A stretch of 64,000 nucleotides of DNA from Dictyobacter vulcani (lineage in GTDB: Bacteria; Chloroflexota; Ktedonobacteria; Ktedonobacterales; Ktedonobacteraceae): positions 3,224,001 through 3,288,000 of the forward strand of contig NZ_BKZW01000001.1 of assembly GCF_008974265.1 (NCBI RefSeq), written 5' to 3'. The notes under the pieces were generated by a model. It worked only from the letters and a program-made list of their open reading frames with translations, did not search any database and was not told the origin of the DNA. Made by a program: the position numbers and the translations under genes. Below, in pieces: positions 8,611 through 19,293 of the stretch (the first letter of the stretch is position 1; the number at the start of each line of letters is the position of its first letter).

Positions 8611-11600
8611 ATGCAACTGCTAGGAAAAATCCTGGGCGATCCCAATAAAAAAGAACTGAAGACCATCCAGCCTCTTATCGATAAGATTGAGCAGCTGGAG
8701 CCTGGGCTGCAAAAATTATCCGATGAGGAACTGGCTGCTAAGACGGTAGAGTTGCGCTCACAGCTTGCTCTCTACCTCAAAGGCGGCATGGTACTGGAGA
8801 ATGAACTGGTAATCTTGTTTCGCGAGGTTCTGCAAAAAGTAGAGCCACAGGCTGAACAATGTACCGATGAGCATCTCCATCTGACAATTTCAGAGCCGCG
8901 CCAGAAGATCGATCGTAATGATCCAGAACACGAACTAAAAAATCATTTACAGGAGACGCTTTCCGCCTGTTTTGAGAAGGCGTATGAAAATCTTTCACCT
9001 TACCTGAATAATCTGCGTACCGCTCAGGCCTTGAATCTCGCCGAGCAGCATCAGCAATGGCCCGATGAGAATAGCGATCCTAAAAAAGCGATCATTGCGC
9101 TCCTTACCGAGGTTGAACCAGACTTGCAAGAAGTCGATGCCGATCAGCTCTCAGAATCCTTTGATGAGCTCTGGACTGCGTTTGAGCAAGCTCGTGGGAC
9201 CTCATCGGGTACCCGTGACGAGAGTAGTACGCAGCGCCTGGGCCAGTTTTTTATGGATTTCTGGCATAAAAACCAGGAGGAGCTGGTCGCGATCAAAGCC
9301 GACAAGATCGACGATTTGTTACCAGCCATTGCCAAGCGCTATAACAAGCAGGGCAAAACACTGGATGAGCTACTGCCTGAAGCCTTCGCCGTGGTCCGTG
9401 AGGCCAGTCTGCGCCGGATCAAGATGCGCCATTATGTGGTGCAGTTGATCGGTGGCGTGGTGTTGCATCAGGGTCGTATCGCAGAGATGCGTACTGGTGA
9501 AGGTAAAACGTTGGTAGCGACCCTCCCGGTTTATCTGAATGCCCTTACAGGTAGAGGTGTGCATGTAGTCACGGTTAACGATTACCTGGCACGCCGTGAT
9601 GCTGAATGGATGGGCCAGATCTACAAGTTCCTGGGACTCAGCGTTGGTATTCTCGTTAACGCGGTGGATGCACAATCACCGGAACGCCGGGCGGCCTATG
9701 ATGCAGATATTACCTATGGTACCAACAACGAGTTTGGCTTCGACTATCTGCGTGACAACATGGTCACTTCCCTGGACCAGATGGTGCAGCGTGAACTGAA
9801 CTATGCCATCGTTGACGAGGTTGATAATATCCTCATCGACGAAGCCCGTACCCCATTGATTATCTCGGGCCAGGGTCAGGAATCCACGGAGCTGTATGCA
9901 CAGTTTGCGCGCTGGTCGACCAAACTGACTGTTGGGGATGACTATTCCGTAGAAGAGAAGACGCGCTCCGTGATGTTGACCGAGTCCGGTATCGATAAGA
10001 TTGAGAAGCTGGCCGGCGTAACCAACATCTATGAGGAAGAGAACCTCGACCTGACGCGCTACATGGAAAATGCTATTAAGGCGCAGGTCATCTTTAAGCG
10101 GGACAGAGATTATATCGTCAAAGATGGTGAGGTGATCATCGTCGATGAATTTACTGGTCGGCAGATGCCAGGTCGCCGTTATAGCGAGGGTCTGCACCAG
10201 GCTATTGAAGCCAAGGAAAACGTCAAGGTTCAGCGTGAGAATCATACGCTGGCCACGATTACCTTCCAGAATTTCTTCCGTCTGTATAACAAGCTGGCGG
10301 GTATGACCGGTACGGCCCTGACCGAGGCTGAAGAGTTCAATAAGATCTATAAACTGGATGTCATGGTTATTCCAACCAACAAGCCGACCCAGCGTGAGGA
10401 TTATGCGGACCTGATCTATCGGACGCAGGAGGCCAAGTATAATGCGGTGGTTGAGGAGATCAAAGAACGCTACGAGTTGGGCCAGCCCGTACTGGTCGGT
10501 ACAACTTCGGTTGAGACTTCTGAGATGCTGGCCAGTTTGCTTGAGATGCAAGGGGTTCCCCATCACGTCTTGAACGCCAAGCACCACGAGCGGGAGGCCC
10601 AGATTGTGGCGCAGGCCGGTCGCAGTGGCTCAGTTACTATCGCCACCAACATGGCTGGTCGTGGTACCGATATCCTGCTTGGTGGCAATCCCGCTGGCTA
10701 CTTCGATAGCATTCTGCGTAAACATGCCGAACAGGTAGACTATATCCATGAAATGCCAGCGCGTAATGACGATGAGCGCCAGGAAAAAGAAGAGGCCATC
10801 CAGGAATATATCGCGAACATGACCGAGTCCGAGAAGGACGATCTCCTGAAGGCCAAAATCAAAGAATGCGATCTGGATCATGAGCATGTGGTCGAGGTTG
10901 GTGGCCTGCATATTATTGGTACTGAGCGCCATGAATCGCGCCGTATCGATAATCAGTTGCGTGGTCGTGCCGGTCGTCAGGGTGATCCGGGCTCCTCGCG
11001 TTTCTTCCTGGCCCTGGATGATGAACTGATGCGCCGCTTCGCTGCCGATCGGGTGTCCGCAATCATGGAGCGCGTCGGAATGGACGAAGAGACTCCTCTT
11101 GAGAGCAAATTGGTCTCCCGCTTCATTGAGCGTGCGCAGACCAGTGTTGAAGGCTACAACTTTGACATGCGTAAAAACGTCGTTGAATATGACGATGTTA
11201 TTGCGAAACAGCGTGAAGTCATCTATGCAGATCGCCGTCACGTCCTTGAGCATGGTGATATGCACGAGCGCATCCTGGGTATGATCACCAATGAAGTCGG
11301 TCGCATTGTCGATGGTGCTTTCCCTGGTCCGGTTCTGACCGAGGAAGAGCAGTTAGAGACCCTGTTTAAATCACTGGAGACCTGGGTTCATATTCCCGAT
11401 GATCTGTTGCCTGAGAATATTCATGCCGTACGCCGCGATACCATGAAGCAGGATCTGATTGATCTGGTGCTTGAGCATTATGAGCAGCGTGCTAAGGAAC
11501 TACGTCAGCAAGCAAATGAGCAGGGTGTCGAGAACTTTGATCCGATCCGTGAGTTTGAGCGGTCCTATCTGCTCCAGGTTGTAGATCGCTTGTGGATGGA

Positions 11601-12096
11601 TCATATCGACGCACTGGATGTCATGCGTGCTGGTATCGGTTTCCGCTCTGTAGGTCAGCGTGATCCACTGGTAGAGTTTAAAAATGAAGCCTATCGTATG
11701 TTTGATGAACTGAAAATAGGCATTCAGCACTACACGGTAGATTCGTTGCTTAAACTGTTGCGCAATGACGTTACCATCACTTTGGAGCGACCAGAGCCAC
11801 AGCGCAAAATGCCTGCGAACATTCACACCAACGCCGACGAGCTGGCGGAGGCCAGTGGTCAGGCGAAGAGTGATGAGCAAGAACTGGCCAAAAAGTCGGC
11901 CAGACAGGCAAAGGCCCGCAAGGATGCCGGTCGCGCGGTTGCTGCTAATCGTTCAGGTGTGCCCGCTACGCCGCGCAATGGCGTTAACAGCTCGGTTGCC
12001 ACAACGACTGATGCTAATGGCTTGCCTCGCGTTGGTCGTAACGATCTCTGCCCTTGTGGTAGCGGCAAAAAATATAAAAAGTGCCACGGAGCCTGA
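8611..12096 (+). CDS. secA: Protein translocase ATPase SecA, long form
   Basis: Motor ATPase that pushes unfolded preproteins through SecYEG. At 1161 aa it is much longer than the usual 840-900. Walker A (MRTGEGKT) is near residues 293-300, followed by the DEAD-like [15 protein letters not shown], the preprotein-binding region, motif [21 protein letters not shown], and a C-terminal zinc-binding SEC-C motif with Cys1147, Cys1149, Cys1158 and His1159. The extra length is mainly an insertion of about 190 acidic, Gln/Glu-rich residues (about 53-245) in nucleotide-binding domain 1, between [12 protein letters not shown] and [15 protein letters not shown]. The flanking Lys/Ala-rich linker before SEC-C is also long. 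AGGAG lies upstream. A terminator follows at 12114. Confidence 0.96.
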   Translation: MQLLGKILGDPNKKELKTIQPLIDKIEQLEPGLQKLSDEELAAKTVELRSQLALYLKGGMVLENELVILFREVLQKVEPQAEQCTDEHLHLTISEPRQKIDRNDPEHELKNHLQETLSACFEKAYENLSPYLNNLRTAQALNLAEQHQQWPDENSDPKKAIIALLTEVEPDLQEVDADQLSESFDELWTAFEQARGTSSGTRDESSTQRLGQFFMDFWHKNQEELVAIKADKIDDLLPAIAKRYNKQGKTLDELLPEAFAVVREASLRRIKMRHYVVQLIGGVVLHQGRIAEMRTGEGKTLVATLPVYLNALTGRGVHVVTVNDYLARRDAEWMGQIYKFLGLSVGILVNAVDAQSPERRAAYDADITYGTNNEFGFDYLRDNMVTSLDQMVQRELNYAIVDEVDNILIDEARTPLIISGQGQESTELYAQFARWSTKLTVGDDYSVEEKTRSVMLTESGIDKIEKLAGVTNIYEEENLDLTRYMENAIKAQVIFKRDRDYIVKDGEVIIVDEFTGRQMPGRRYSEGLHQAIEAKENVKVQRENHTLATITFQNFFRLYNKLAGMTGTALTEAEEFNKIYKLDVMVIPTNKPTQREDYADLIYRTQEAKYNAVVEEIKERYELGQPVLVGTTSVETSEMLASLLEMQGVPHHVLNAKHHEREAQIVAQAGRSGSVTIATNMAGRGTDILLGGNPAGYFDSILRKHAEQVDYIHEMPARNDDERQEKEEAIQEYIANMTESEKDDLLKAKIKECDLDHEHVVEVGGLHIIGTERHESRRIDNQLRGRAGRQGDPGSSRFFLALDDELMRRFAADRVSAIMERVGMDEETPLESKLVSRFIERAQTSVEGYNFDMRKNVVEYDDVIAKQREVIYADRRHVLEHGDMHERILGMITNEVGRIVDGAFPGPVLTEEEQLETLFKSLETWVHIPDDLLPENIHAVRRDTMKQDLIDLVLEHYEQRAKELRQQANEQGVENFDPIREFERSYLLQVVDRLWMDHIDALDVMRAGIGFRSVGQRDPLVEFKNEAYRMFDELKIGIQHYTVDSLLKLLRNDVTITLERPEPQRKMPANIHTNADELAEASGQAKSDEQELAKKSARQAKARKDAGRAVAANRSGVPATPRNGVNSSVATTTDANGLPRVGRNDLCPCGSGKKYKKCHGA

Positions 12097-12113
12097 TCAC
12101 ATTTTCGCATCAA

Positions 12114-12142
12114 TGCCCGTAGAGGTCCTGCCTCTGCGGGCA
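12114..12142 (+). terminator. Terminator after secA
   Basis: A 12-bp stem with one mispair/wobble (12114-12125 with 12131-12142) and a 5-base loop, followed by a short T-rich stretch, 17 bases after the secA stop. Confidence 0.75.
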
Positions 12143-12235
12143 CCTCCATTTTACTGTCAGCAGCGTTTTGTCAGCAGGAACCCACGATTCTCGTCGTATT
12201 AAGGTGGTGTATTCTTTCATCGAAAGGGGCTGATT

Positions 12236-13843
12236 ATGACTGATCAACAGTTATCCCACGTGGTTGAAGGCGTGGAGGTACGGGCTACGGTCACACCGGA
12301 GTTTGCTGAGATCCTGACCCCAGAAGCTTTACACTTTGTTGCTTTACTGGCTCGTGCGGTACGCGAAGGCCGGCGTACATTGTTGGAGCGTCGTGTCAAG
12401 CGTCAACGCGAAATCGATGCCGGACAACTCCCCCATTTCTTGCCTACCACCGAGCATATCCGCCGTGGCGATTGGACAATTGCGCCTCTGCCCGCTGATC
12501 TACAGGATCGGCGCGTCGAGATTACGGGTCCGGTCGAGCGGAAGATGGTTATCAATGCCTTAAACTCGGGGGCAAAGGTCTTCATGGCCGACTTCGAGGA
12601 CGCTCATTCTCCCACCTGGACCGCGACTATCCAGGGCCAGATCAATGTACGCGACGCGGTTCGAAGGACTATTACCTATCAAAGTCCAGAAGGTAAACAC
12701 TATCAGCTTAACCCACAGACCGCCGTGCTGGTGGTGCGCCCGCGTGGCTGGCATCTGGATGAGAAGCATGTCTATGTGGATGGAGAGCCCATACCAGGTG
12801 GTATATTCGACTTTGGTCTCTATTTTTTCCATAATGTCCAGCAATTGCTCAAGAACGGAACCGGACCCTATTTTTATCTGCCAAAACTGGAGAGCCATCA
12901 TGAGGCGCGTTTATGGAACGAGGTCTTTGTGCTGGCGCAGCGTACGCTTGGTATACCTCAAGGAACGATCAAAGCCACGGTGTTGATTGAGACTATTCTG
13001 GCCACCTTTGAGATGGATGAAATCCTCTATGAGTTACGTGAGCATTCAGCAGGACTTAATTGTGGACGCTGGGATTATATCTTCAGTGTGATCAAGAAAC
13101 TCCATCAGCATCCGCAGTTCCTGTTACCAGACCGGGCTCAGGTGACCATGACCACGCACTTTATGCATTCTTACTCACTCCTGACTATTCGTACCTGCCA
13201 TCGGCGCAATGCGCCAGCTATTGGTGGTATGGCAGCGCAGATTCCGATCAAGAATAATCCCACGGCCAATGAAGAGGCTCTATCCCGCGTACGGGCCGAT
13301 AAGCGCCGCGAGGCCAGCGATGGCCATGATGGTACCTGGGTGGCCCATCCAGGATTGGTGCCCATCGCGCTGGCCGAATTCGATGCTATCATGTCGACGC
13401 TTAACCAGATTGCGCGTAAGCGTGAGGATGTCGAGGTGAGTGAAGCAGATCTGTTGCAGATGCCTGGAGGAACGATCACAGAGGCCGGCCTGCGTAACAA
13501 TATCAGTGTCAGTCTGCAATATCTGGAGTCCTGGCTGCGTGGCAATGGTTGTGTTCCGATCAACAATCTGATGGAAGATGCGGCCACCGTTGAGATCTCG
13601 CGTGCCCAGATCTGGCAATGGATACGTCACGAGCAGGGTATCCTGGCCGATGGTCGTAAAGTAACGTTGAACCTGTTTCACGAGTTGATGGCAGCAGAAT
13701 TGGATCTTCTGGAGGAGCAGTTGGGTGAGCCTGACTACGCCAACAGCAAGTTTTCTCAGGCGGCCAAAATTCTGGATGAACTGATCTCTACAGATACCTT
13801 TATTGAGTTTTTGACCTTACCCGCTTATAAATATCTGGCCTGA
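12236..13843 (+). CDS. aceB: Malate synthase A
   Basis: Condenses glyoxylate with acetyl-CoA to malate in the glyoxylate shunt. The length of 535 aa fits the A-type enzyme. The core motif [12 protein letters not shown] is near residues 117-128. [22 protein letters not shown] and [14 protein letters not shown] follow, and the C-terminal helical plug carries [17 protein letters not shown] strong AAGGGG lies 9 bases before the ATG. Isocitrate lyase is not in the window, so the partner enzyme must be encoded elsewhere. The gene is monocistronic, between a secA terminator and a bidirectional terminator. Confidence 0.95.
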   Translation: MTDQQLSHVVEGVEVRATVTPEFAEILTPEALHFVALLARAVREGRRTLLERRVKRQREIDAGQLPHFLPTTEHIRRGDWTIAPLPADLQDRRVEITGPVERKMVINALNSGAKVFMADFEDAHSPTWTATIQGQINVRDAVRRTITYQSPEGKHYQLNPQTAVLVVRPRGWHLDEKHVYVDGEPIPGGIFDFGLYFFHNVQQLLKNGTGPYFYLPKLESHHEARLWNEVFVLAQRTLGIPQGTIKATVLIETILATFEMDEILYELREHSAGLNCGRWDYIFSVIKKLHQHPQFLLPDRAQVTMTTHFMHSYSLLTIRTCHRRNAPAIGGMAAQIPIKNNPTANEEALSRVRADKRREASDGHDGTWVAHPGLVPIALAEFDAIMSTLNQIARKREDVEVSEADLLQMPGGTITEAGLRNNISVSLQYLESWLRGNGCVPINNLMEDAATVEISRAQIWQWIRHEQGILADGRKVTLNLFHELMAAELDLLEEQLGEPDYANSKFSQAAKILDELISTDTFIEFLTLPAYKYLA

Positions 13844-13850
13844 TGGCAGC

Positions 13851-13890
13851 GGGAACGGAGCGCGAACAACAATTTTCGCGCTCCGTTCCC
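13851..13890. terminator. Bidirectional terminator between aceB and thrS
   Basis: Perfect 15-bp GC-rich stem (13851-13865 with 13876-13890) between convergent genes, with a short T/A-rich loop. Confidence 0.8.
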
Positions 13891-13900
13891 ATTCGAGTGG

Positions 13901-15691
13901 TTAGAGTTCCAGGCTTTTGCTGGAAGCAATGCCTGAGACGCGTTCGATGAACTGTGTCAGCGGAAGCGATTTCAGATCAACGTTTGTACGCAGGCGCACC
14001 GAGACGGCTTCGGCGGTGGCTTCTTTGTCACCGACCACAAGCATGTAAGGAATCTTTTGCATCTGCGCATCCCGAATCTTGGCGTTCATGCGCTCACCGC
14101 GTATATCAACTTCGGCGCGGATACCTGCCGTTTTCAATTGTTCTAATACTTTATAGGCATAGTCCTGGTGGCGGTCGGCAATAGGGATGATCATGGCCTG
14201 CACTGGTGCCAACCAGACGGGAAATGCTCCGGCAAAGTGCTCGATCAGCATGGCCATGAAGCGTTCTGTGGCGCCTGTGACGGCACGGTGAAGCATGACC
14301 GGGCGGTGTGGCTGTCCATCCTCACCGATATATTCCAGTTCGAAGTTCATCGGCTGTACAAAGTCCAGTTGGATCGTCGAGCACTGCCATTCACGACCTA
14401 ACGCATCGCGGACCATGAAGTCAAGCTTGGGACCATAGAAAGCGGCTTCACCAATACCTTCTTCATACTGGATACCTTTGCTCTCGACTGCCTCGCGCAA
14501 GGTCGCTTCTGCTATTTCCCATACCTCGTCACTACCAACATACTCTGCCTTCTTCTGGGGATCACGCAGTGAGAGGCGGATCCAGTAGTCCTGGAGTCCA
14601 TATGTTTCAAAGACCTCCAGTGTCAGATTGACGGAGCGATTAAACTCTTCCTGGATCTGGTCCGGGCGCATAAAGACATGGGCGTCGTCCTGGGTCAGGC
14701 TGCGGACGCGAGCCAGTCCTGTCAGGGTGCCCGTTTTTTCATAGCGGTAGAGCGTATCGGACTCGGCATAGCGAATTGGCAACTCGCGATAGCTGTGCAT
14801 CTGCGATTTGAATAGCAGGATGTGGTGTGGGCAGTTCATGGGTTTGAGTACGTAGGCATCATCATCCGACGCTTCCTGATCGCCCTTCATGACCGGAAAC
14901 ATATTCTCGCGATACGTGTACCAGTGTTTGGAGGTTTTGTACAGGCGCACTTTACCGATATTGGATGTCCAGACGTGCTGGTAGCCATAGCGCTCCTGCG
15001 TTTCACGGACATAGGATTCCATCAGGTGGCGTAATGTCTCGCCGCGTGGATAGAATTGTGGCACGCCAGCACAGACATCATCGCTGAACGTAAAGAGTTT
15101 TAATTCGCGTCCCAGTTTGCGGTGATCGCGCTTCTGTGCTTCTTCCAGCCGCCAGAGATACTGATCCATCTCTTCCTGCGTGAACCAGGCCGTACCATAG
15201 ATACGTTGGAGCATTGGACGATGTTCGTCGCCACGCCAGTAGGCACCGGCGACCCGCATCAACTTGATGGGACCAATCTCGTCTGTATTCCCTACATGCG
15301 GTCCACGGCACAGATCCAGAAAATTTCCTTGCTGATAGATGCCAACCTCAGCATCCGAAAGATTTTCAATGATCTCAACCTTATAATCCTGTCCCTTTGT
15401 GTGGAAGTATTCCAGAGCCTGCTCGCGTGGCCAGCGATCGTGCTGAAAGGGATGTCGGGCCGCGATAATGCACCTCATGCGTTGCTCAATCTCTGGTAGA
15501 TCATCGGGGGTCAGAGGACGTGGAAGATCAAAATCATAGTAGAAACCATCTTCAATGGCCGGCCCAATCGCAAATCTGGCATCCGGGAAAATCTCCTGAA
15601 TAGCCTCGGCCATGACGTGTGCAGCGGAGTGGCGCATACGCTGAATCGGCGTATAATTCATCGACTCCTGGAGTTCGATTTCAACCGACAT
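13901..15691 (-). CDS. thrS: Threonyl-tRNA synthetase lacking the TGS domain
   Basis: Class II synthetase charging tRNA-Thr. The protein (596 aa) starts almost directly in the editing domain (HSAAH, zinc-type His21/His25, later CRGPHVGNT). The N-terminal TGS domain of about 60 residues present in most bacterial ThrS is missing. The catalytic core has MNCPHH with zinc-binding Cys287, the class II motifs RYEKTGTLTGLARVR and HRAVTGATERF, and an anticodon-binding domain at the C-terminus (VWLAPVQAMIIPI). AAGGAGG precedes the ATG and no upstream in-frame start could add a TGS domain. Expression is controlled by the T-box leader at 15715-16010. Confidence 0.95.
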   Translation of the reverse strand: MSVEIELQESMNYTPIQRMRHSAAHVMAEAIQEIFPDARFAIGPAIEDGFYYDFDLPRPLTPDDLPEIEQRMRCIIAARHPFQHDRWPREQALEYFHTKGQDYKVEIIENLSDAEVGIYQQGNFLDLCRGPHVGNTDEIGPIKLMRVAGAYWRGDEHRPMLQRIYGTAWFTQEEMDQYLWRLEEAQKRDHRKLGRELKLFTFSDDVCAGVPQFYPRGETLRHLMESYVRETQERYGYQHVWTSNIGKVRLYKTSKHWYTYRENMFPVMKGDQEASDDDAYVLKPMNCPHHILLFKSQMHSYRELPIRYAESDTLYRYEKTGTLTGLARVRSLTQDDAHVFMRPDQIQEEFNRSVNLTLEVFETYGLQDYWIRLSLRDPQKKAEYVGSDEVWEIAEATLREAVESKGIQYEEGIGEAAFYGPKLDFMVRDALGREWQCSTIQLDFVQPMNFELEYIGEDGQPHRPVMLHRAVTGATERFMAMLIEHFAGAFPVWLAPVQAMIIPIADRHQDYAYKVLEQLKTAGIRAEVDIRGERMNAKIRDAQMQKIPYMLVVGDKEATAEAVSVRLRTNVDLKSLPLTQFIERVSGIASSKSLEL

Positions 15692-15714
15692 AATAAAGCC
15701 TCCTTAGCTGGCAA

Positions 15715-16010
15715 CAACAACAAAAAAACCTCTTCATCCCACACTGGGACGAAAAGGTCTGATACTTTTCGTGGTTCCACCCTGCTTCCGCGTCTCCTCG
15801 CTCTGCGGCTAGCATCAAGCCAGCCGTACCATCTCGTGCAAGAAGAACGTGCTCGTGCACCCTGTAACGCAGGTGATGCGTGTACTTTACTGTCTCAGTA
15901 CAGACTGGCGAGGGGTATCTTGCTTCTTGCTGGTTTGGGGGAGCACTCTCAGCCGCTGATGCTTCCTCTCTGTGCACCTCTGGGAAGGGACATGGCTCGC
16001 GTCATGGCCT
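15715..16010 (-). promoter_or_regulatory. T-box riboswitch (threonine) upstream of thrS
   Basis: On the minus strand the leader contains the conserved T-box core GCAGGGTGGAACCACG (about 15769-15784), which pairs with the uncharged tRNA acceptor end. A 13-bp terminator stem follows, ending in a T run at about 15720-15727. Stem I has the GAGAGGAAGC and GCTGAGAGTGCTCC features near 15940-15975. The likely specifier codon is ACC (Thr) at 15914-15916, near the 3' base of stem I. Uncharged tRNA-Thr would stabilise the antiterminator and allow thrS transcription. The core and terminator are seen clearly; the specifier placement is by alignment with typical T-boxes. Confidence 0.88.
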
Positions 16011-16129
16011 TGAACGGTTTACATACGCGGTGACAGCCTCGTTTGTGGAGTACTCTCAGGCGCATATCTACTAATCCATTCAATGAATAATAACATGATC
16101 TCCTGATGCCTGTAAAGTGCTTGTTACAA

Positions 16130-16173
16130 CCGACAAAAGACGGTCCGTGAAAAAACGGACCGTCTTTTGTCGG
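16130..16173. terminator. Long bidirectional terminator hairpin
   Basis: Perfect 19-bp stem (16130-16148 with 16155-16173) and an A-rich/T-rich loop. The inner 10-bp GACGGTCCGT stem followed by TTTT makes a terminator on either strand. It ends the minus-strand secreted-protein gene. Confidence 0.85.
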
Positions 16174-16196
16174 CTACTAACCTGGAGAGTGGATAA

Positions 16197-17123
16197 CTAT
16201 TGAGCGTCGTCCTTCCGGTTGGCCTGATGGATATTGTGCTGATGTCCTTGCATGCGCTGTTGAGCGCCATTATTATCATGCTGATTGCCATAATGAGCAT
16301 TGTGCTGGCGGTCATAATTATCATCATATTGGAGGTTATGGTGAGTATTATGCTGGCGGCCATAATGCCTGCTACTCTGATAGCCATGATGCATGTTGTG
16401 CGGACTATCAGAGTTGTCACTATCCTGATTGCCATAATGATTGTCACCCTGGCGGCCATAATGCTTATCGCCCTGATCACCATCATGATTATCGCGCTGG
16501 TTGCCATAATGGTCACCATCCTGGCCATTCTGATGATGATTATTTTTATGGTGGTAAGTATTATTGTCACTGCTATTACCGCTATGCCCAATCAGGTTGC
16601 GCAGCAGATTACTGACGTTGATAGTGTTACCATTGGTATTGTTATTGTTGGCGTGAGCATCGACCTTAATCTCAATTGGGCTGGTTGCACCACCACCTTC
16701 ACTAAGCGGGATACCTGTTGCGGTATCAATTACTTTGGCATTAACGACGGATAGAAGCGGCAGGCTTGAATTACAGGCAAAAATGGTATCCGTACCCATG
16801 GTTCTATTAGTAACGGTGAACGGCTGGGGGGCTGGCGGAGTTGTGGCTATAAAACTTTGCAGAAGCGAGGCATTGGAATCAGCCATAAACAGGTAGCCTG
16901 GGTTCGATGTGATGACCACGTCACCAGCTAAAGATTGTCCAGGAAGCAAGGTGGCTATGACGCTACCAGAGTGTCCGCAGTTCACACCACTAACGACAAA
17001 TGTTGGAGCGACAACGTCCGCTGAACGAGCACTGACCGGCAAGGCCAGTCCTGCTGTGGCGCCCAGACTTATAAAGCTGATAGCGAGCGTTGAAATTATA
17101 TGTTTGGTAGGTATGCTTTTCAT
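16197..17123 (-). CDS. Secreted protein with long His/Asn/Asp/Gly-rich tail
   Basis: Unrecognised 308-residue exported protein. A signal peptide occupies residues 1-32 (hydrophobic ISTLAISFISLGATAGLALP, cleavage after SARSA is likely). The middle, to about residue 155, is a compact domain with two conserved Cys and the family phrase VIATLLPGQSLAGDVVIT, shared with the gene at 17341. The last 140 residues are low-complexity (HYGNQ/DNHDG repeats), rich in His, Asn, Asp, Gly and Gln. Such tails may bind metals or act as extended spacers; that is inference. AAAGGGAAA precedes the ATG. It belongs to a tandem trio of related genes. Confidence 0.7.
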   Translation of the reverse strand: MKSIPTKHIISTLAISFISLGATAGLALPVSARSADVVAPTFVVSGVNCGHSGSVIATLLPGQSLAGDVVITSNPGYLFMADSNASLLQSFIATTPPAPQPFTVTNRTMGTDTIFACNSSLPLLSVVNAKVIDTATGIPLSEGGGATSPIEIKVDAHANNNNTNGNTINVSNLLRNLIGHSGNSSDNNTYHHKNNHHQNGQDGDHYGNQRDNHDGDQGDKHYGRQGDNHYGNQDSDNSDSPHNMHHGYQSSRHYGRQHNTHHNLQYDDNYDRQHNAHYGNQHDNNGAQQRMQGHQHNIHQANRKDDAQ

Positions 17124-17340
17124 GGAAGATTTCCCTTTTTATCACTATATAAGTAAGCATCCTTGCTTATTGTTATCAGTGCTCACTTGACTCCATGCAT
17201 AGATCAAGAAATCCCAACCCAGGTTGACCTGTCCCAGGTTTTTTCCTGGCGATGAGCGCACTTGTGCTTCGTGTAATTAGTGATTATTGTAGTTATCATG
17301 ATTGTTGTGACTATCATGATGGTTATGGTCATCGTTATTA

Positions 17341-17925
17341 CTAATGGCTATTGTTATTATTGTGATGATGGTGTCTATTGCGACCATAGAGGCGATTATA
17401 GAGCCGGTTTAGAAGTTCAATCGTGGTGGCGTTATTGTTATTATTGATCGCACTCGCATCAACCTTAATGTTGATGGTCCCAATGCCTTTTCTACGTGCG
17501 CTGCCAGCTTTGATCATGTTTCCGTGAATCACAGTGGTGAGTGTCGCAAGTCGGTTACAAGCTTGAACGACATCGACAGTTGCAGTGTTATTGAGAATCG
17601 AGAATGGCTGTGGTGTTGATCCAGTGAATTCTCGTGAAAAGGCGGTATTAGTGTCGTTGATGTTGGTTGGTGAGGAAGCACCAGTTGGTGCGGCCGCACC
17701 AGCTGCCGTGACCACTACACTTCCTTCAATTGCATCGCCGGGCAATAAGGTGGCAATGGTTACCTGATTCGGGCACAGTGCTCCCGCGCCGCTGAGAACT
17801 GTGGTGGGCGCAACTATATCGGCGGATCGTGCGCCGGCTGGTAAAATCAGGCCTGCCGCAGTTCCCAGACTGACGGCGCTGATACCCAGGACCATCAGGA
17901 AAGGTTTCACTCTTTTAATAAACAT
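17341..17925 (-). CDS. Secreted protein, paralogue of the 16197 gene
   Basis: Exported protein of about 194 residues with a signal peptide (MVLGISAVSLGTAAGLILP, then AGARSA) and the same mature start (ADIVAPTTVLSG) and ATLLPGDAIEGSVVV core as its neighbour. The tail ends in a short His/Asn run before a TAG stop. In the next frame the minus strand keeps encoding Asp/His/Asn codons until a TAA at 17277-17279, which suggests a frameshift near 17340 cut about 20 residues off the tail. The start at 17925 is chosen for its AAAGGGAAAA RBS; the in-frame ATG 66 bases upstream would place the signal peptide internally. Confidence 0.7.
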   Translation of the reverse strand: MFIKRVKPFLMVLGISAVSLGTAAGLILPAGARSADIVAPTTVLSGAGALCPNQVTIATLLPGDAIEGSVVVTAAGAAAPTGASSPTNINDTNTAFSREFTGSTPQPFSILNNTATVDVVQACNRLATLTTVIHGNMIKAGSARRKGIGTINIKVDASAINNNNNATTIELLNRLYNRLYGRNRHHHHNNNNSH

Positions 17926-18084
17926 AGATTTTCCCTTTAAGTATAGAGAGAAACAGCATCCCTGCTCGCAGAACGGTGTTTTATCCCACATATAGTTCAG
18001 GATTGCTTTATACTGCCAGTTGGCAGCTACTGAAGTAGCTATAAAACGGGTCTACTTCAGTAGCCAACCAGCTAGTTTATTGAT

Positions 18085-18480
18085 CTAGTCATCGTTGTGA
18101 TGATTGAGTTGGGCCTGTTGGTTATCGTTGTTGTTGTCGTTGTTGTTATGGATACGATTGTTGTTACGGAAATGTGGGCGGTTGGTCGTGTGGATATTGA
18201 TGCGATTGTGGAGTTTATTGCTCAGGTGAATATCATTGTCATTGTGGTTATAGTTGTTGGCAGTCGCATTCGTACAGACAATCACTGCCCGCTTAAAGAA
18301 ATCCTCAGATTCCTCTTTGAATTCTACTTCATTTCTGCTAGGCGAACAAACATCTGGGTCATGTCTGGGACCGTCTGCGGGATGGGCGCTAACTGGCATA
18401 ACAAAACCGCTTGATGCGCCCAGGCTTAATGCGGCGATTCCTAATGATGCTAGCAATGGCTTAATACTTTTGAAGTTCAT
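18085..18480 (-). CDS. Small secreted Asn/His-rich protein
   Basis: Third member of the secreted trio, 131 residues. The signal peptide (LLASLGIAALSLGASSGFVM, then PVSAHPA) closely resembles those of the two neighbours. The mature part has two Cys and an acidic stretch, then a tail of about 55 residues of Asn, His, Asp and Arg. The start at 18480 is preceded by GGAAAGG; the upstream ATGs in frame are unlikely. The shared mature domain is mostly lost here, so this may be a reduced copy. Function unknown. Confidence 0.65.
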   Translation of the reverse strand: MNFKSIKPLLASLGIAALSLGASSGFVMPVSAHPADGPRHDPDVCSPSRNEVEFKEESEDFFKRAVIVCTNATANNYNHNDNDIHLSNKLHNRINIHTTNRPHFRNNNRIHNNNDNNNDNQQAQLNHHNDD

Positions 18481-19293
18481 TGTTGTGTACCTTTCCATAT
18501 AGAATATATTTATGACCGTCCGAATCATGCTATAAACCTATTGAGCATAAATGTACTTTCATGCTATTTCCGTAATCGGAATGTATACATCGCTTTTCCT
18601 GCTTGAATGCATGGGGTGCAGAGTGAGCGGATGGCCTGTTGAGCCCTCTTGAACATAGCTGCATCTGTACTCCACAATGGTCACATCCAGATAGGATGCG
18701 GCGATTACCTATAGGTTTAATAAGCTTCTGCGGATACCTTCACCGTACAGTGAGTTTTATCCTGCATCTTAAGTAATCGAGAGACAAAATGTTAACTTTA
18801 ATAGAATCATATAGAATAAATTTGATATAAGACTTAAAATGTGTACGCGATTATACATAGGAAGGATGGTATACGATTCGTTAGTCATGGGTACGTAGTC
18901 ATTGCTGTGGTGGATAAGATCTATGGATAGTCAGGTCTTCTTTGTCGTATAATCTCGGCCTTTGTATTGATATTTTCAAGGTCATGACTACAGTATTGCT
19001 GTGGTGGTAAAAGTATCGCTGGAACGATATGCTATTCTTCCGAGAAAACCTTGAGGATAAAAGATAAAATACATGGACGATGAGAAACAGATAGGAAGTG
19101 CCTTGAGGAAGGGATAGGATAGGAAAATACTGAAAGAGAGAGGAATCGACCCCAAAGTACTACAAAAATGCGAGAAATTGTGTATAGTAGAGACTGATTA
19201 GTGTTATAATACAAGGGATAATCACGATATATTCAGCATATTATTTCAGTTATGGCTTTCCCATAGTCCTACAGCAGGAGCACAAAAGCTTTA
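18481..19293. other. Gene-poor AT-rich spacer
   Basis: No credible coding region on either strand. It holds the divergent promoters of the secreted trio and the nitrilase gene. A plus-strand TATAAT occurs at 19205-19210. A 12-base direct repeat (TTGCTGTGGTGG) occurs near 18903 and 19000. Confidence 0.5.

Noticed and set aside
9676..10587. 303-codon open frame on the minus strand within secA
   Set aside because: Antisense to strongly conserved secA motifs; no start signal and no recognisable domain.
10630..11265. Another long minus-strand frame inside secA
   Set aside because: Same reason: a shadow of the SecA coding bias.
16200..16754. 184-codon open frame on the plus strand opposite the secreted-protein gene
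   Set aside because: It is an antisense shadow of the repetitive His/Asn/Gly tail, giving a run of Ile/Met/Val with no RBS.
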